From: an uncultured Collinsella sp. | Lineage (GTDB): Bacteria; Actinomycetota; Coriobacteriia; Coriobacteriales; Coriobacteriaceae | Reading direction: 5' to 3' | Assembly (NCBI GenBank): GCA_900549135.1 | Contig: URNI01000097.1 | Coordinates: 1-7,560, forward strand | DNA length: 7,560 nt | Part shown: positions 1-6,815 of the stretch, in pieces | Numbering within the stretch: the first letter of the stretch is position 1 | How the letters are laid out: each line of letters opens with the position of its first letter | Position numbers and translations under genes: made by a program | The notes under the pieces: generated by a model | What the model saw: the letters and a program-made list of their open reading frames with translations, nothing else | What the model was told of the DNA's origin: nothing | Databases searched by the model: none

Positions 1-54
1 CTGGTGATCTCCGCCTTGAGAGGGCGGCGTCCTAAACCGCTAGACGAACGGGCC
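1..54 (-). tRNA. tRNA-Glu (anticodon CTC), 3' part outside the window
   Basis: Read on the minus strand, the tRNA begins at 54 with acceptor strand GGCCCGT. A D-arm follows (GTCTAGCGGTTTAGGAC), then an anticodon stem CCGCC/GGCGG closing the 7-base loop CTCTCAA, which gives anticodon CTC (glutamate, GAG codons). The variable region and the start of the T-arm (CCAG) run to base 1, so the T-loop and the 3' acceptor lie outside the window. It is 17 nt downstream of tRNA-Gln and is probably cotranscribed with it. Confidence 0.93.
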
Positions 55-71
55 ATATGTAGCAAATGCAA

Positions 72-145
72 TGGCTGGGATGGAGGGAGTCGAACCCCCA
101 TTGACGGAACCAGAATCCGCTGTCCTGCCATTAGACGACATCCCA
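72..145 (-). tRNA. tRNA-Gln (anticodon CTG)
   Basis: This is a complete cloverleaf on the minus strand. Acceptor TGGGATG (145-139) pairs with CATCCCA (82-76), followed by a G discriminator and an encoded CCA end (74-72). The anticodon loop TTCTGGT is closed by GCGGA/TCCGT, giving anticodon CTG (glutamine, CAG codons). The T-arm carries the GTTCGAC loop signature. It is the first tRNA of a Gln-Glu pair driven from the promoter at 190-218. Confidence 0.96.
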
Positions 146-189
146 ATGACTGCATCGCTGCGCTCGGCTGTGCCTTTGCGCAAGAAAGA

Positions 190-218
190 AATATACGGGA
201 AGTCCCGCCATGACGCAA
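190..218 (-). promoter_or_regulatory. Promoter of the tRNA-Gln/tRNA-Glu pair
   Basis: On the minus strand there is a -10 box TATATT (195-190, 5/6 to consensus). Exactly 17 nt upstream is a -35 box TTGCGT (218-213), which matches only in the TTG part. Predicted initiation near 183 leaves a leader of about 38 nt before the mature tRNA-Gln 5' end at 145. The spacer contains a short palindrome, CGGGAAGTCCCG (196-207). Position and spacing are convincing, but the -35 element is weak. Confidence 0.65.
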
Positions 219-421
219 GCCCCAATTTTGACTTTTTTGAAATTCGGTCAAATTGGCCTAATTTCGTCCAACCCGTGAAGGACCTGTGAAGCCGACCGCT
301 GTACACGAGGGGCAAAACGCCGCGAGCGGTAGCCGTCAACCGTTGGCAGATTCTACCGCGAAAACGATAGCACCAGGCAACACAATCGAAGTATCAATGA
401 TCGCGTAGATATCGAGGCGCC

Positions 422-832
422 ATGGACGAAGAGCTTGATTACCTATGGGAGACCCTGGGCCTCGAGATCACTGCCGACCTTTGGCCCGAACGGGACAAAA
501 TCCATCCCACACTGCGCCCCGCCATTACTGTGGTGCAGGCAAAATACCGCCGTGCATCCTTTTTGATCATGCGGATGTCATGGCACGCGGGACTACCCGA
601 CCTTAAGCGAATCCAGGCAAGTCTCGTCGAGCTGTCCGGCATGCCGACCGTCATATCCGAGGCGCACCTGGAACAGCGTCAGCGCGAGCGACTGCAACAG
701 CAGCGGATTCCCTTTATCTGCCCTGGCGTTCAGGCATATCTGCCCTTTATGGACGAGGAGTACTGGAGTGGCAAGCCCAACAAGCACGTAAAAGTCTACG
801 ATCCGCACGAATGGGCACAGCTGGCGGACTGA
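422..832 (+). CDS. Short hypothetical protein with an IPFICPGxQAYLPF motif
   Basis: This encodes 136 residues and has no firm family assignment. ATG at 422 is the only usable start, because an in-frame TGA at 398-400 lies just upstream with no GTG or TTG between. The ribosome binding site is weak (GAGG at 414-417, only 4 nt before the ATG). The protein is soluble, with a charged Gln/Arg-rich stretch (about residues 84-95) leading into RIPFICPGVQAYLPFM (95-110) and then an acidic, aromatic tail. From memory, a similar arginine-rich lead-in followed by IPFxxPGxQxYLPF occurs near the end of the N-terminal half of some MarR-like winged-helix proteins in gut anaerobes. If that is right, the DNA-binding half is missing here and this is a stand-alone domain or a truncated remnant. 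It stops 18 bases before the palindromic repeats begin. A possible -35 (TTGGCA, 343-348) lacks a good -10. It is convergent with the ArsC-like gene. Confidence 0.7.
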   Translation: MDEELDYLWETLGLEITADLWPERDKIHPTLRPAITVVQAKYRRASFLIMRMSWHAGLPDLKRIQASLVELSGMPTVISEAHLEQRQRERLQQQRIPFICPGVQAYLPFMDEEYWSGKPNKHVKVYDPHEWAQLAD

Positions 833-850
833 CTGAGGCAGGCCCGCCGG

Positions 851-1022
851 CGGAAAGTGCGTCCCAGATTTCAAGCTCAAACTGGTCCCTACTTTCCCGT
901 CGAGCCCTCAACCGGAAACCGTGTCCCGCAATCGAAGCTCAGAATGGGACGTGCTTTCCGCAACCGGCCACTTTGGGAAAGTGCATCCCATTCTGGAAGC
1001 GAATTCCGGGTCGCACTTTCCG
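851..1022. repeat. Three palindromic repeat units with a 62-nt period
   Basis: Units begin at 851, 913 and 975, exactly 62 nt apart. Each is an imperfect palindrome of about 48 bases. The left arm resembles CGGAAAGTGCGTCCC, the centre contains a GAAGC-like core (CAAGCTCA, GAAGCTCA, GAAGCGAA), and the right arm resembles GGGACGTGCTTTCCG. Arm matches within a unit are about 11-12 of 15, and the units also align with one another without gaps. A spacer of about 13-14 nt separates them. The array fills the gap between two convergent genes and stops 6 bases from the stop codon of the ArsC-like gene. It could act as a bidirectional terminator or a REP-like element. The function is inferred, but the repeat structure is seen directly. 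Confidence 0.8.
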
Positions 1023-1028
1023 CAGCCG

Positions 1029-1388
1029 CTACAGCAACGCCTCGGCCCAAGCCGATTCCCTAAAGCCGGGAATCACAAAGTCGTCGCCCACCAGCAGCGG
1101 ACGCTTGACCAGCATGCCGTCGGTCGCCAGCAGCTCGTAGCACTCCCGATCCGTCATGCCCGCATCCAGACGCGCCTTCAGGCCCAGCTCTCGATATTTC
1201 ATGCCCGACGAATTAAAGAAACGCCGCACCGGCAGCCCCGAACGAGCAATCCAGGTCGCAAGCTCATCAGCCGTGGGATTGTCCAAAACGATATCGCGGT
1301 CGATATACTCAACCCCATGTTCGTCCAGCCATGCCTTGGCCTTCTTACAGGTCGAGCACTTGGGATATTCAACAAACAGTACGGTCAT
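1029..1388 (-). CDS. ArsC/Spx-family thioredoxin-fold protein
   Basis: This encodes 119 residues, the usual length for the ArsC/Spx/YffB superfamily. The N-terminus MTVLFVEYPKCSTCKKAKAW carries a CXXC pair (C11, C14) after the first beta strand. Later landmarks are RDI (31-33), SGLPVRRFFNSSG (50-62), and DGMLVKRPLL (90-99), which holds the Arg-Pro conserved in the superfamily. The start is ATG at 1388, backed by GGAGG (1399-1395) with a 6-nt gap. An in-frame start further upstream (1427) has no such support. The classic arsenate reductase site HNPxCxxSR is absent and no ars genes are nearby, so a redox or Spx-like regulatory role fits better than arsenate reduction. Spx proteins bind the RNA polymerase alpha subunit, but I cannot say whether this one does. 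It follows mupG after a 92-nt gap, in which a TACAAT (1464-1459) could be a -10 box. Cotranscription with mupG is possible. Confidence 0.88.
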   Translation of the reverse strand: MTVLFVEYPKCSTCKKAKAWLDEHGVEYIDRDIVLDNPTADELATWIARSGLPVRRFFNSSGMKYRELGLKARLDAGMTDRECYELLATDGMLVKRPLLVGDDFVIPGFRESAWAEALL

Positions 1389-1480
1389 GGGAATCCTCCG
1401 AATATAGATCGGCCAACGCAGGCACACGCCACACGAGGCGCCTTCGTATGATGGGCCAATTGTAGCCCACGGGTCACACG

Positions 1481-2533
1481 CTAAACGAACCGTACCCCGA
1501 ATCCGCGTTTGATGAACGGCAGCAGCTCCATTGCCTCGGGCGTGATATGGCCCGCAACGTTCATGCGCTCGTCACCGGGAAGATCAACCCGCGCAATCTC
1601 AAGCTCGCCTTCGTAGCGCCCATATCCGCTATTGCTCACAGCGATCGACCCCGCCTTTCGCGGCAGGCCGGCTCCGGCATCCGTCGGCACGGAATCCGGC
1701 TTAAGCGTTGTACGTGACTCCTGAGACCTAAAGATGAAGACGCTCGAGTCGGGCCGGTCGTGATGAATCTGCCCGCGCGCATAGGCATAACCGGGCTCAA
1801 GCTCGCATTGCAGGTCCACGTATCCGGCGGAAACTTGAGCAAACTGTGCCCAGCCCGCATCGGAAAGATCGGAGTCGCCGACCAACACAATGTCGCAATC
1901 GGCACCATGTGCAAGCTCAAGCATATTGAGAGCAACCTTTGACGCGCGACCGCGTTGCGCCTCGACCGTCGGCAGTCCCTCGAATACCGGCCCGCGAACG
2001 TTAGCATCACCCGGCACAAAAGCCATGATTTCGAATCCAAGCGCCGCAAGACGAAGATTCACCCGAGCAATGTCCTCCAGAGCTAAACCGGTATAAGGCT
2101 TGGGGTAAAAATTGTGGCAGGCGGCAAAACGAGTCACATCGGCACCGGCCTCACGCCACGATGCGATTTCATCAGAACTCACTGTCGATGCATTAACCAC
2201 AATGCGAAATACACCGGACAGCTCCGCGACCCGCTGGGCGCTAAAGCCATAGTCCAAACGAAGGTATTCCAACCCCAGATCGCGCAGGTCCTCAATGCGC
2301 TCAAGCCCGAGCAAATCGCACGTGCGAGGCCCCACATCGGCAATGAGCGCAATGCCGCGGGCGGAAAGCAGCGACAGCACATGACGGACCTTATCGGCAT
2401 ACGCCGCTCCCCCATCCTCGGGAATATGCAGTGAGGTAAACGCATAGTGCGCACCCGCCGCGGCACCACGCTCAATCGTCCGCTCAATATCCTGCAGAGG
2501 GCTGGAAAGATAAATCGAAATACCCGTTTTCAC
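1481..2533 (-). CDS. mupG: 6-phospho-N-acetylmuramidase MupG (DUF871)
   Basis: This encodes 350 residues, full length for the DUF871/MupG family. The family is known to hydrolyse MurNAc-6-P-GlcNAc, the product of PTS uptake, into MurNAc-6-P and GlcNAc in the cytoplasm. Residues 1 to about 235 form the expected TIM-barrel domain, with FTSLHIPED (32-40), LRLDYG (91-96), ACHNFYPKPYTGL (138-150), GPVFEGLPTVE (181-191) and VLVGDSDLSD (216-225). A smaller C-terminal domain of the cyclophilin-like type runs from about 240 to 350 and contains ERMNVAGHI (322-330). The start is GTG at 2533, supported by AAAGGAG 9 nt upstream. It is the last sugar-degrading gene after murR-murQ-murP, and its product feeds MurQ. 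A strong hairpin terminator sits immediately upstream of its ribosome binding site, so its expression is probably limited or conditionally uncoupled from murP. Confidence 0.93.
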   Translation of the reverse strand: MKTGISIYLSSPLQDIERTIERGAAAGAHYAFTSLHIPEDGGAAYADKVRHVLSLLSARGIALIADVGPRTCDLLGLERIEDLRDLGLEYLRLDYGFSAQRVAELSGVFRIVVNASTVSSDEIASWREAGADVTRFAACHNFYPKPYTGLALEDIARVNLRLAALGFEIMAFVPGDANVRGPVFEGLPTVEAQRGRASKVALNMLELAHGADCDIVLVGDSDLSDAGWAQFAQVSAGYVDLQCELEPGYAYARGQIHHDRPDSSVFIFRSQESRTTLKPDSVPTDAGAGLPRKAGSIAVSNSGYGRYEGELEIARVDLPGDERMNVAGHITPEAMELLPFIKRGFGVRFV

Positions 2534-2542
2534 GCTTCAACG

Positions 2543-2549
2543 CTCCTTT
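2543..2549 (-). promoter_or_regulatory. mupG ribosome binding site touching a terminator U-tract
   Basis: AAAGGAG (2549-2543, minus strand) lies 9 nt before the GTG start at 2533. It directly follows the six-T tract (2555-2550) of the upstream hairpin, so no separate promoter fits between terminator and ribosome binding site. The site supports GTG as the real start of mupG. Confidence 0.8.
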
Positions 2550-2583
2550 AAAAAAGGCCGGCGGAGCAGTTAGCCCCGCCGGC
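2550..2583 (-). terminator. Intrinsic terminator between murP and mupG
   Basis: On the minus strand, GCCGGCGG (2583-2576) pairs perfectly with CCGCCGGC (2564-2557). The stem can extend by a G-U and a G-C pair to leave a 7-base loop. One C and then six T residues (2555-2550) follow. This is a textbook rho-independent terminator. It would end murR-murQ-murP transcripts about 70 nt after the murP stop, just ahead of mupG. It may instead act as an attenuator, since mupG has little room for its own promoter. Confidence 0.82.
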
Positions 2584-2650
2584 ACAACCATATCATCAAG
2601 AAATCTGCCGCGCTCCGCGAGCCCCGAGCAACACGGATCGCGATATCAAA

Positions 2651-4081
2651 CTACTCGCCAAAGAACTCGTTGATCTTCTGCTCGTCGACACCGAAGAACC
2701 ACGTCAGGACAAAGCCGGCGGCATAGGCAAGCAGCATAGCGGCAACGTAGCCGAGCTGCTGGCCAGGAACGACGATCAGCAGGCCAAACAGACCGGAAAC
2801 GCCCTGAAAAACCGCGCCGATGTGAAGCAGCGCCGCGAGCGCGCCGCCAAATCCGGCACCCAGGCAGGCCGTCACAAACGGACGAACGAGCGGCAGCGTA
2901 ACAGCATACATCAGAGGCTCGCCCACACCCAGGATTCCAACGGGGATGGACTCTGCGACGTACTTCTTGAGCTTGGCGTTCTTGGTCTTAAAGTACAGCG
3001 CCAAACCGGCACCGACCTGGCCGCCGCCAGCCATCATAAGGATGGGAAGTAGGTAATTGATACCCTTGGTAGCGCCGTCGGGATCGTTGAGCATGGCGTG
3101 GATCGGCGTGAGCGCCTGATGCAGGCCGACGGACACCAGCGGCAAGAAGCCTGCCGACAGGATATAGCCGCCCAGGATGCCCAGCTTCTCGAAGATAAAG
3201 GTCAAAACGCTAAAGATGGCAGTCGTCAGCCATGCGCCAACCGGCTGGATGACGAGCATCAGAGCAAAGGCGCCGATGATGAGCACCAGCAGCGGGGACA
3301 AGAACGTGTCGAGTGCGTTGGGCATAACCTTGCGAATCTGACGCTCCATCCAGGCAAAAAATGCGCCAGCGATGAGAGCCGCGATCATGCCGCCCGCTGC
3401 AGGGTTGTACTGCGCACTGGTGAGCGGCAGCAGAATGGCAGCGGCAGGATCAGCCGCGCCAGGCGCAAGCAGGGGCATGGCGCTGTTGGCGATACACATC
3501 ATGCCGGCGATGCCGCCCAGCGCAGCGGAGCCACCAAACTCACGTGCCGCGTTATAGCCCACCAAGATGGGCAGATAGGCAAACAGGGCCCAGCCCATGG
3601 AACGAATGCCCTGGTACCACCACTCGCCTGCAAGCGCGCCTGCCGTCGAAACGTTAATGACGTTGCAGATACCGTTGATAAGGCCAGCCGCAATGATGCC
3701 GGGAAGCAGGGCGACGAAGACATTGGAAATCTTCTTGAGGAAGGCCTGAACCGGCTTAGACTCGTACTTGGCCTTCTGCGCGGCCTTGTTTGTGGCCGCA
3801 GCGTCAACCCCGCTCTCATCGGCAACGCCTTTCGCAAGGCCAGTGAGCTTGGAGAACTCCTCGAGCACCTTATTCACCTTGCCCGGACCCAGCACGATCT
3901 GCATCGTGTCGTCCTCGACCAGGCCCATCACGCCGTCGAGTGCCTTAATGCCCTCCGTGTCGACGTTGCCCGCGTCTTTGACGGTCACGCGCAGGCGCGT
4001 CATGCACGCCGCGTTTGCCAGCACGTTGTCTTTACCGCCCAAAAGGTCCAGCAGCTTTTGAGCCAGCTCTTTGTTCGTCAT
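2651..4081 (-). CDS. murP: MurNAc-type PTS transporter, EIIBC component
   Basis: This encodes 476 residues, close to the 474 of E. coli MurP, in the glucose-superfamily PTS EIIBC architecture. The EIIB domain (about residues 1-80) has the phosphorylated cysteine C26 in ACMTRLRVTV. A linker rich in Ala and Lys (about 85-112) leads to a polytopic EIIC domain (about 112-465) with GLHQALTPIH (319-328) and the sugar-binding GVGEP motif (385-389). No EIIA domain is fused or encoded nearby, so phosphate must come from an EIIA of the glucose type elsewhere, as is known for MurP. The ATG at 4081 is preceded by AAGGAGG (4092-4086) with a short 4-nt gap. It starts 57 nt after murQ on the same strand. 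The specificity for MurNAc or MurNAc-GlcNAc is inferred from the murQ/mupG context, since sequence alone would also allow another amino sugar or glucoside. Confidence 0.9.
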   Translation of the reverse strand: MTNKELAQKLLDLLGGKDNVLANAACMTRLRVTVKDAGNVDTEGIKALDGVMGLVEDDTMQIVLGPGKVNKVLEEFSKLTGLAKGVADESGVDAAATNKAAQKAKYESKPVQAFLKKISNVFVALLPGIIAAGLINGICNVINVSTAGALAGEWWYQGIRSMGWALFAYLPILVGYNAAREFGGSAALGGIAGMMCIANSAMPLLAPGAADPAAAILLPLTSAQYNPAAGGMIAALIAGAFFAWMERQIRKVMPNALDTFLSPLLVLIIGAFALMLVIQPVGAWLTTAIFSVLTFIFEKLGILGGYILSAGFLPLVSVGLHQALTPIHAMLNDPDGATKGINYLLPILMMAGGGQVGAGLALYFKTKNAKLKKYVAESIPVGILGVGEPLMYAVTLPLVRPFVTACLGAGFGGALAALLHIGAVFQGVSGLFGLLIVVPGQQLGYVAAMLLAYAAGFVLTWFFGVDEQKINEFFGE

Positions 4082-4138
4082 AACTCCTCCTTGTATTGGG
4101 TATCTCGTCTGGATGTCATATCAGCTCACGCCGCGCAC

Positions 4139-5062
<924 letters not shown>

Positions 5063-5072
5063 TTCATTCACC

Positions 5073-5924
5073 TCATCTTTCCTGTTTCTCGATGTAGTTT
5101 TGTTTAATGACATGCGTCGCCCGTTCGTAGTCGCTGGCAACGTAAGCAGCGTACAGGGCATCGACAACCATAAGCTGGGCCATACGCGAAGCCATGGCAC
5201 CGCTGCGGACCAAGGGTTCACTCGCAGCAACGCCGAGCACGGCATCGGCCATGGTGGCAAGCTTGGATGATCCATCTACTTTGGTAACGGCCACAACGGG
5301 ACAGTTGTGACGTTGAGCCTCGGCGGTGCAGTCCAGCACCTCTTGCGTCAAGCCCGAGTAGCTAAAGGCGATTGCCATATCGCCCTCATGCATGTTCTTG
5401 GCACATAAGAGCTGATCATGCCAGTCGTCGTACAGATGGCACTCTTTGTCGACACGCATGAGCTTTTGCGCCAGGTCGTGCGCGACCAAACGAGAAGCAC
5501 CAATACCGAACAGATTGACCGCGCGTGCCCGCTTAAGACGGGCCGCGCATCGCTCCAAGACGGTGTAATCGAGCGTTCGCGCCGTCGCCTCAATCGTGCG
5601 CACGTTGCTTTTCATCACCTTCCCCACGATACGTTCGACGCTGTCATCCATGGAGATGTCCTCGAGGGCTACGTCTTTCTTGTCACCTAAGAGCGCCAGC
5701 TCGGCAATCAGTTCGCGCTGGAACTCCTTGTAGCCCGCAAAACCCAAACGCTTGCAAAAGCGCAAAATGCTCGAGGGCGAGGAGAACGTGACATCGGCAA
5801 GACCGCGGACGGACAGCCCGACCACCTCGTGCGGATGAGCGCTTACATATGCGATGACATTGCGTTCCGCCGGGCTCGCGCTGAGCTCACGCTCGCGAAG
5901 CCGCAAAAGCAATCCGTTTGCCAT
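5073..5924 (-). CDS. murR: RpiR-family transcriptional regulator (MurR-like)
   Basis: This encodes 283 residues, typical for the RpiR family. An N-terminal helix-turn-helix domain (about 1-77) contains LSVRGLADVTFSSPSSILRF (37-56) and KRLGFAGYKEFQ. A C-terminal SIS sugar-phosphate-binding domain (about 120-262) contains NLFGIGASRLVAHDLAQKL (137-155), AFSYSGLTQEVLDC (186-199) and PVVAVT (209-214). The start is set by the ribosome binding site: GGAGG (5937-5933) is 8 nt before ATG 5924, whereas a GTG at 5933 would overlap it. Known MurR proteins repress MurNAc genes and respond to MurNAc-6-P. That role is inferred here from position, as it is the first gene of the operon and its TGA stop practically touches the murQ start. 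An activator role is also possible. Inverted repeats at 5959-6022 are candidate operators. Confidence 0.9.
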   Translation of the reverse strand: MANGLLLRLRERELSASPAERNVIAYVSAHPHEVVGLSVRGLADVTFSSPSSILRFCKRLGFAGYKEFQRELIAELALLGDKKDVALEDISMDDSVERIVGKVMKSNVRTIEATARTLDYTVLERCAARLKRARAVNLFGIGASRLVAHDLAQKLMRVDKECHLYDDWHDQLLCAKNMHEGDMAIAFSYSGLTQEVLDCTAEAQRHNCPVVAVTKVDGSSKLATMADAVLGVAASEPLVRSGAMASRMAQLMVVDALYAAYVASDYERATHVIKQNYIEKQER

Positions 5925-5932
5925 CTCAAACA

Positions 5933-5937
5933 CCTCC
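5933..5937 (-). promoter_or_regulatory. murR ribosome binding site (decides start)
   Basis: GGAGG on the minus strand (5937-5933) lies 8 nt before ATG 5924. It overlaps the in-frame GTG at 5933-5931 and so rules that GTG out as the start. Confidence 0.8.
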
Positions 5938-5947
5938 GTTGAGAAGA

Positions 5948-6022
5948 ATTAAAGACCAACGAACGATTCGTACCGGATACAAACAGCTTTTGCGGTACAT
6001 TGTGCCGCATCGTGGCGCACAA
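5948..6022 (-). promoter_or_regulatory. Candidate murR operon control region with inverted repeats
   Basis: Three inverted repeats lie between the upstream hairpin and murR. The first is TTGTGC/GCACAA (6000-6005 and 6017-6022). The second is GTACCG/CGGTAC (5970-5975 and 5993-5998). The third is ACGAA/TTCGT (5959-5963 and 5967-5971), which shares bases with the second. A -10-like TTTAAT (5953-5948, minus strand, 5/6) sits about 10 nt before the ribosome binding site but has no clear -35. RpiR regulators bind inverted repeats close to their own promoters, so an autoregulatory operator is plausible. The repeats are seen, but their binding role is inferred. Confidence 0.35.
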
Positions 6023-6023
6023 A

Positions 6024-6047
6024 GGGCGAGCGTTCTACCGCTCGCCC
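6024..6047 (-). terminator. Hairpin terminator after the VanZ-like gene
   Basis: A perfect 9-bp stem GGGCGAGCG/CGCTCGCCC with a 6-nt loop is present. On the minus strand it is followed by TTTGTG, a poor U-tract. It lies about 80 nt past the stop of the VanZ-like gene and upstream of the murR control region. It would therefore separate the two transcription units. Confidence 0.55.
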
Positions 6048-6128
6048 CTCAAATCCGACCGCTCGGAAATACGCACGACACAAAATAATTCAACGAAGTC
6101 GCATTATCAGAAACGGGTTTGTTACCGG

Positions 6129-6710
6129 CTAGCGCCTCGCATGGGCGCCGATCGGCCGAGTCGCATGGCGCACCAACGCCGCCGCCAGCAATACCAACAG
6201 CATGGCGGTGACATAGCCCGCAGCATCGAATCCTAAATCGATAACGTCGAAATGCCTGCCGGGAACAAAGATCTTATGTACCTGATCGCCAACGGAGCAG
6301 GCGGCGCAAAAGAGCAATACGGGCACGCAACGGGAGCATACGCTCCACGGACGCCTGGAAAAGCAGACCACGACCACGGAGGCGAATAATCCGACGAAGA
6401 AAAACTCTACGGTATGGGCAACGCGACGGACGTTTGTGCCCACCCACATGCGAATGGAAGCAAGTCGGCCAGACCGGACATTCGAGGCAGCCGAATCGGC
6501 GCCCCCGGTCATTCCGTTCTCTGTCTGGGCTTCACCCGTGGCATCGGCAGCCTGAACGCCCGTAGCCTGACCCTCCACCACACGCGCGGTGGACTCGCTC
6601 AGCAACGACGTCTCCACCGCATTTTGCTCCGTCAGCACCCAGATGCCCGCCAGCGTTGCAACGAACAGAACAATCGCGGTCCATCCGATTATTTGTTTTA
6701 CGCGCGCCAA
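6129..6710 (-). CDS. VanZ-like membrane protein with a long extracytoplasmic loop
   Basis: This encodes 193 residues with about four membrane segments (roughly 8-26, 99-117, 124-140 and 160-180). VanZ-family marks are RRVAHTVEFFFVG (95-107, with H99 and E102) and GDQVHKIFVPGRHFDVIDLG (141-160). These correspond to the family pattern H..EF and DE..Q.F.pGR..D..D. Two usual residues differ: Gln143 replaces Glu and His145 replaces Gln. The Asn usually found after the second Asp pair is Asp162. Between the first and second membrane segments is a loop of about 65 residues (30-95) rich in Ala, Gly, Thr, Ser and Glu. The start is TTG at 6710, directed by AAAGGAGG. VanZ proteins are linked to teicoplanin or lipoglycopeptide tolerance in some bacteria, but most chromosomal relatives have no proven role. 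No van genes are present, so resistance should not be assumed. It follows the recombinase by 105 nt and is probably a separate unit. Confidence 0.82.
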   Translation of the reverse strand: MARVKQIIGWTAIVLFVATLAGIWVLTEQNAVETSLLSESTARVVEGQATGVQAADATGEAQTENGMTGGADSAASNVRSGRLASIRMWVGTNVRRVAHTVEFFFVGLFASVVVVCFSRRPWSVCSRCVPVLLFCAACSVGDQVHKIFVPGRHFDVIDLGFDAAGYVTAMLLVLLAAALVRHATRPIGAHARR

Positions 6711-6717
6711 GGGCCAA

Positions 6718-6725
6718 CCTCCTTT
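6718..6725 (-). promoter_or_regulatory. Strong ribosome binding site deciding a TTG start
   Basis: AAAGGAGG (6725-6718, minus strand) is an almost perfect anti-16S match. It sits 7 nt upstream of TTG 6710, fixing that rare codon as the start of the VanZ-like gene. A possible -10, TACACT (6746-6741), lies just upstream within GGGGCTACACT. The only -35-like TTGATA is 22 nt away, so the promoter is doubtful. Confidence 0.75.
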
Positions 6726-6815
6726 TTTTGAATATCAGCGAGTGTAGCCCCAAATGGCATCGTCACCGTATCAAAATTTGAATCGCAACAGGAAGCGACA
6801 AAGCGACGCAAACCC

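Noticed and set aside
851..1022. CRISPR array suggested by regular 62-nt spacing
   Set aside because: The units differ along their whole length, are full palindromes rather than repeat plus unique spacer, and no cas genes are visible.
1029..1388. Arsenate reductase
   Set aside because: The HNPxCxxSR active-site motif of ArsC is missing, the protein has a CXXC pair instead, and there are no arsenic genes nearby.
857..1451. Plus-strand open frames across the repeats and the ArsC-like gene
   Set aside because: They translate palindromic repeats and the antisense of a clear thioredoxin-fold gene. No ribosome binding site or domain supports them.
1452..1469. Terminator after mupG from the TGGGC/GCCCA inverted repeat
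   Set aside because: The stem is only 5 bp with an 8-nt loop and no T-tract on the minus strand. The TACAAT inside it is more suggestive of a weak -10 box.
5063..5275. N-terminal extension of MurQ to 5275
   Set aside because: It lies within murR in another frame, has no similarity to MurQ, and the internal ATG with GAGG gives the normal MurQ length and catalytic residue numbering.
6129..6710. Glycopeptide resistance determinant
   Set aside because: Only a diverged VanZ-like gene is present, with no vanH, vanA, vanX, vanR or vanS, so a resistance call is not justified.
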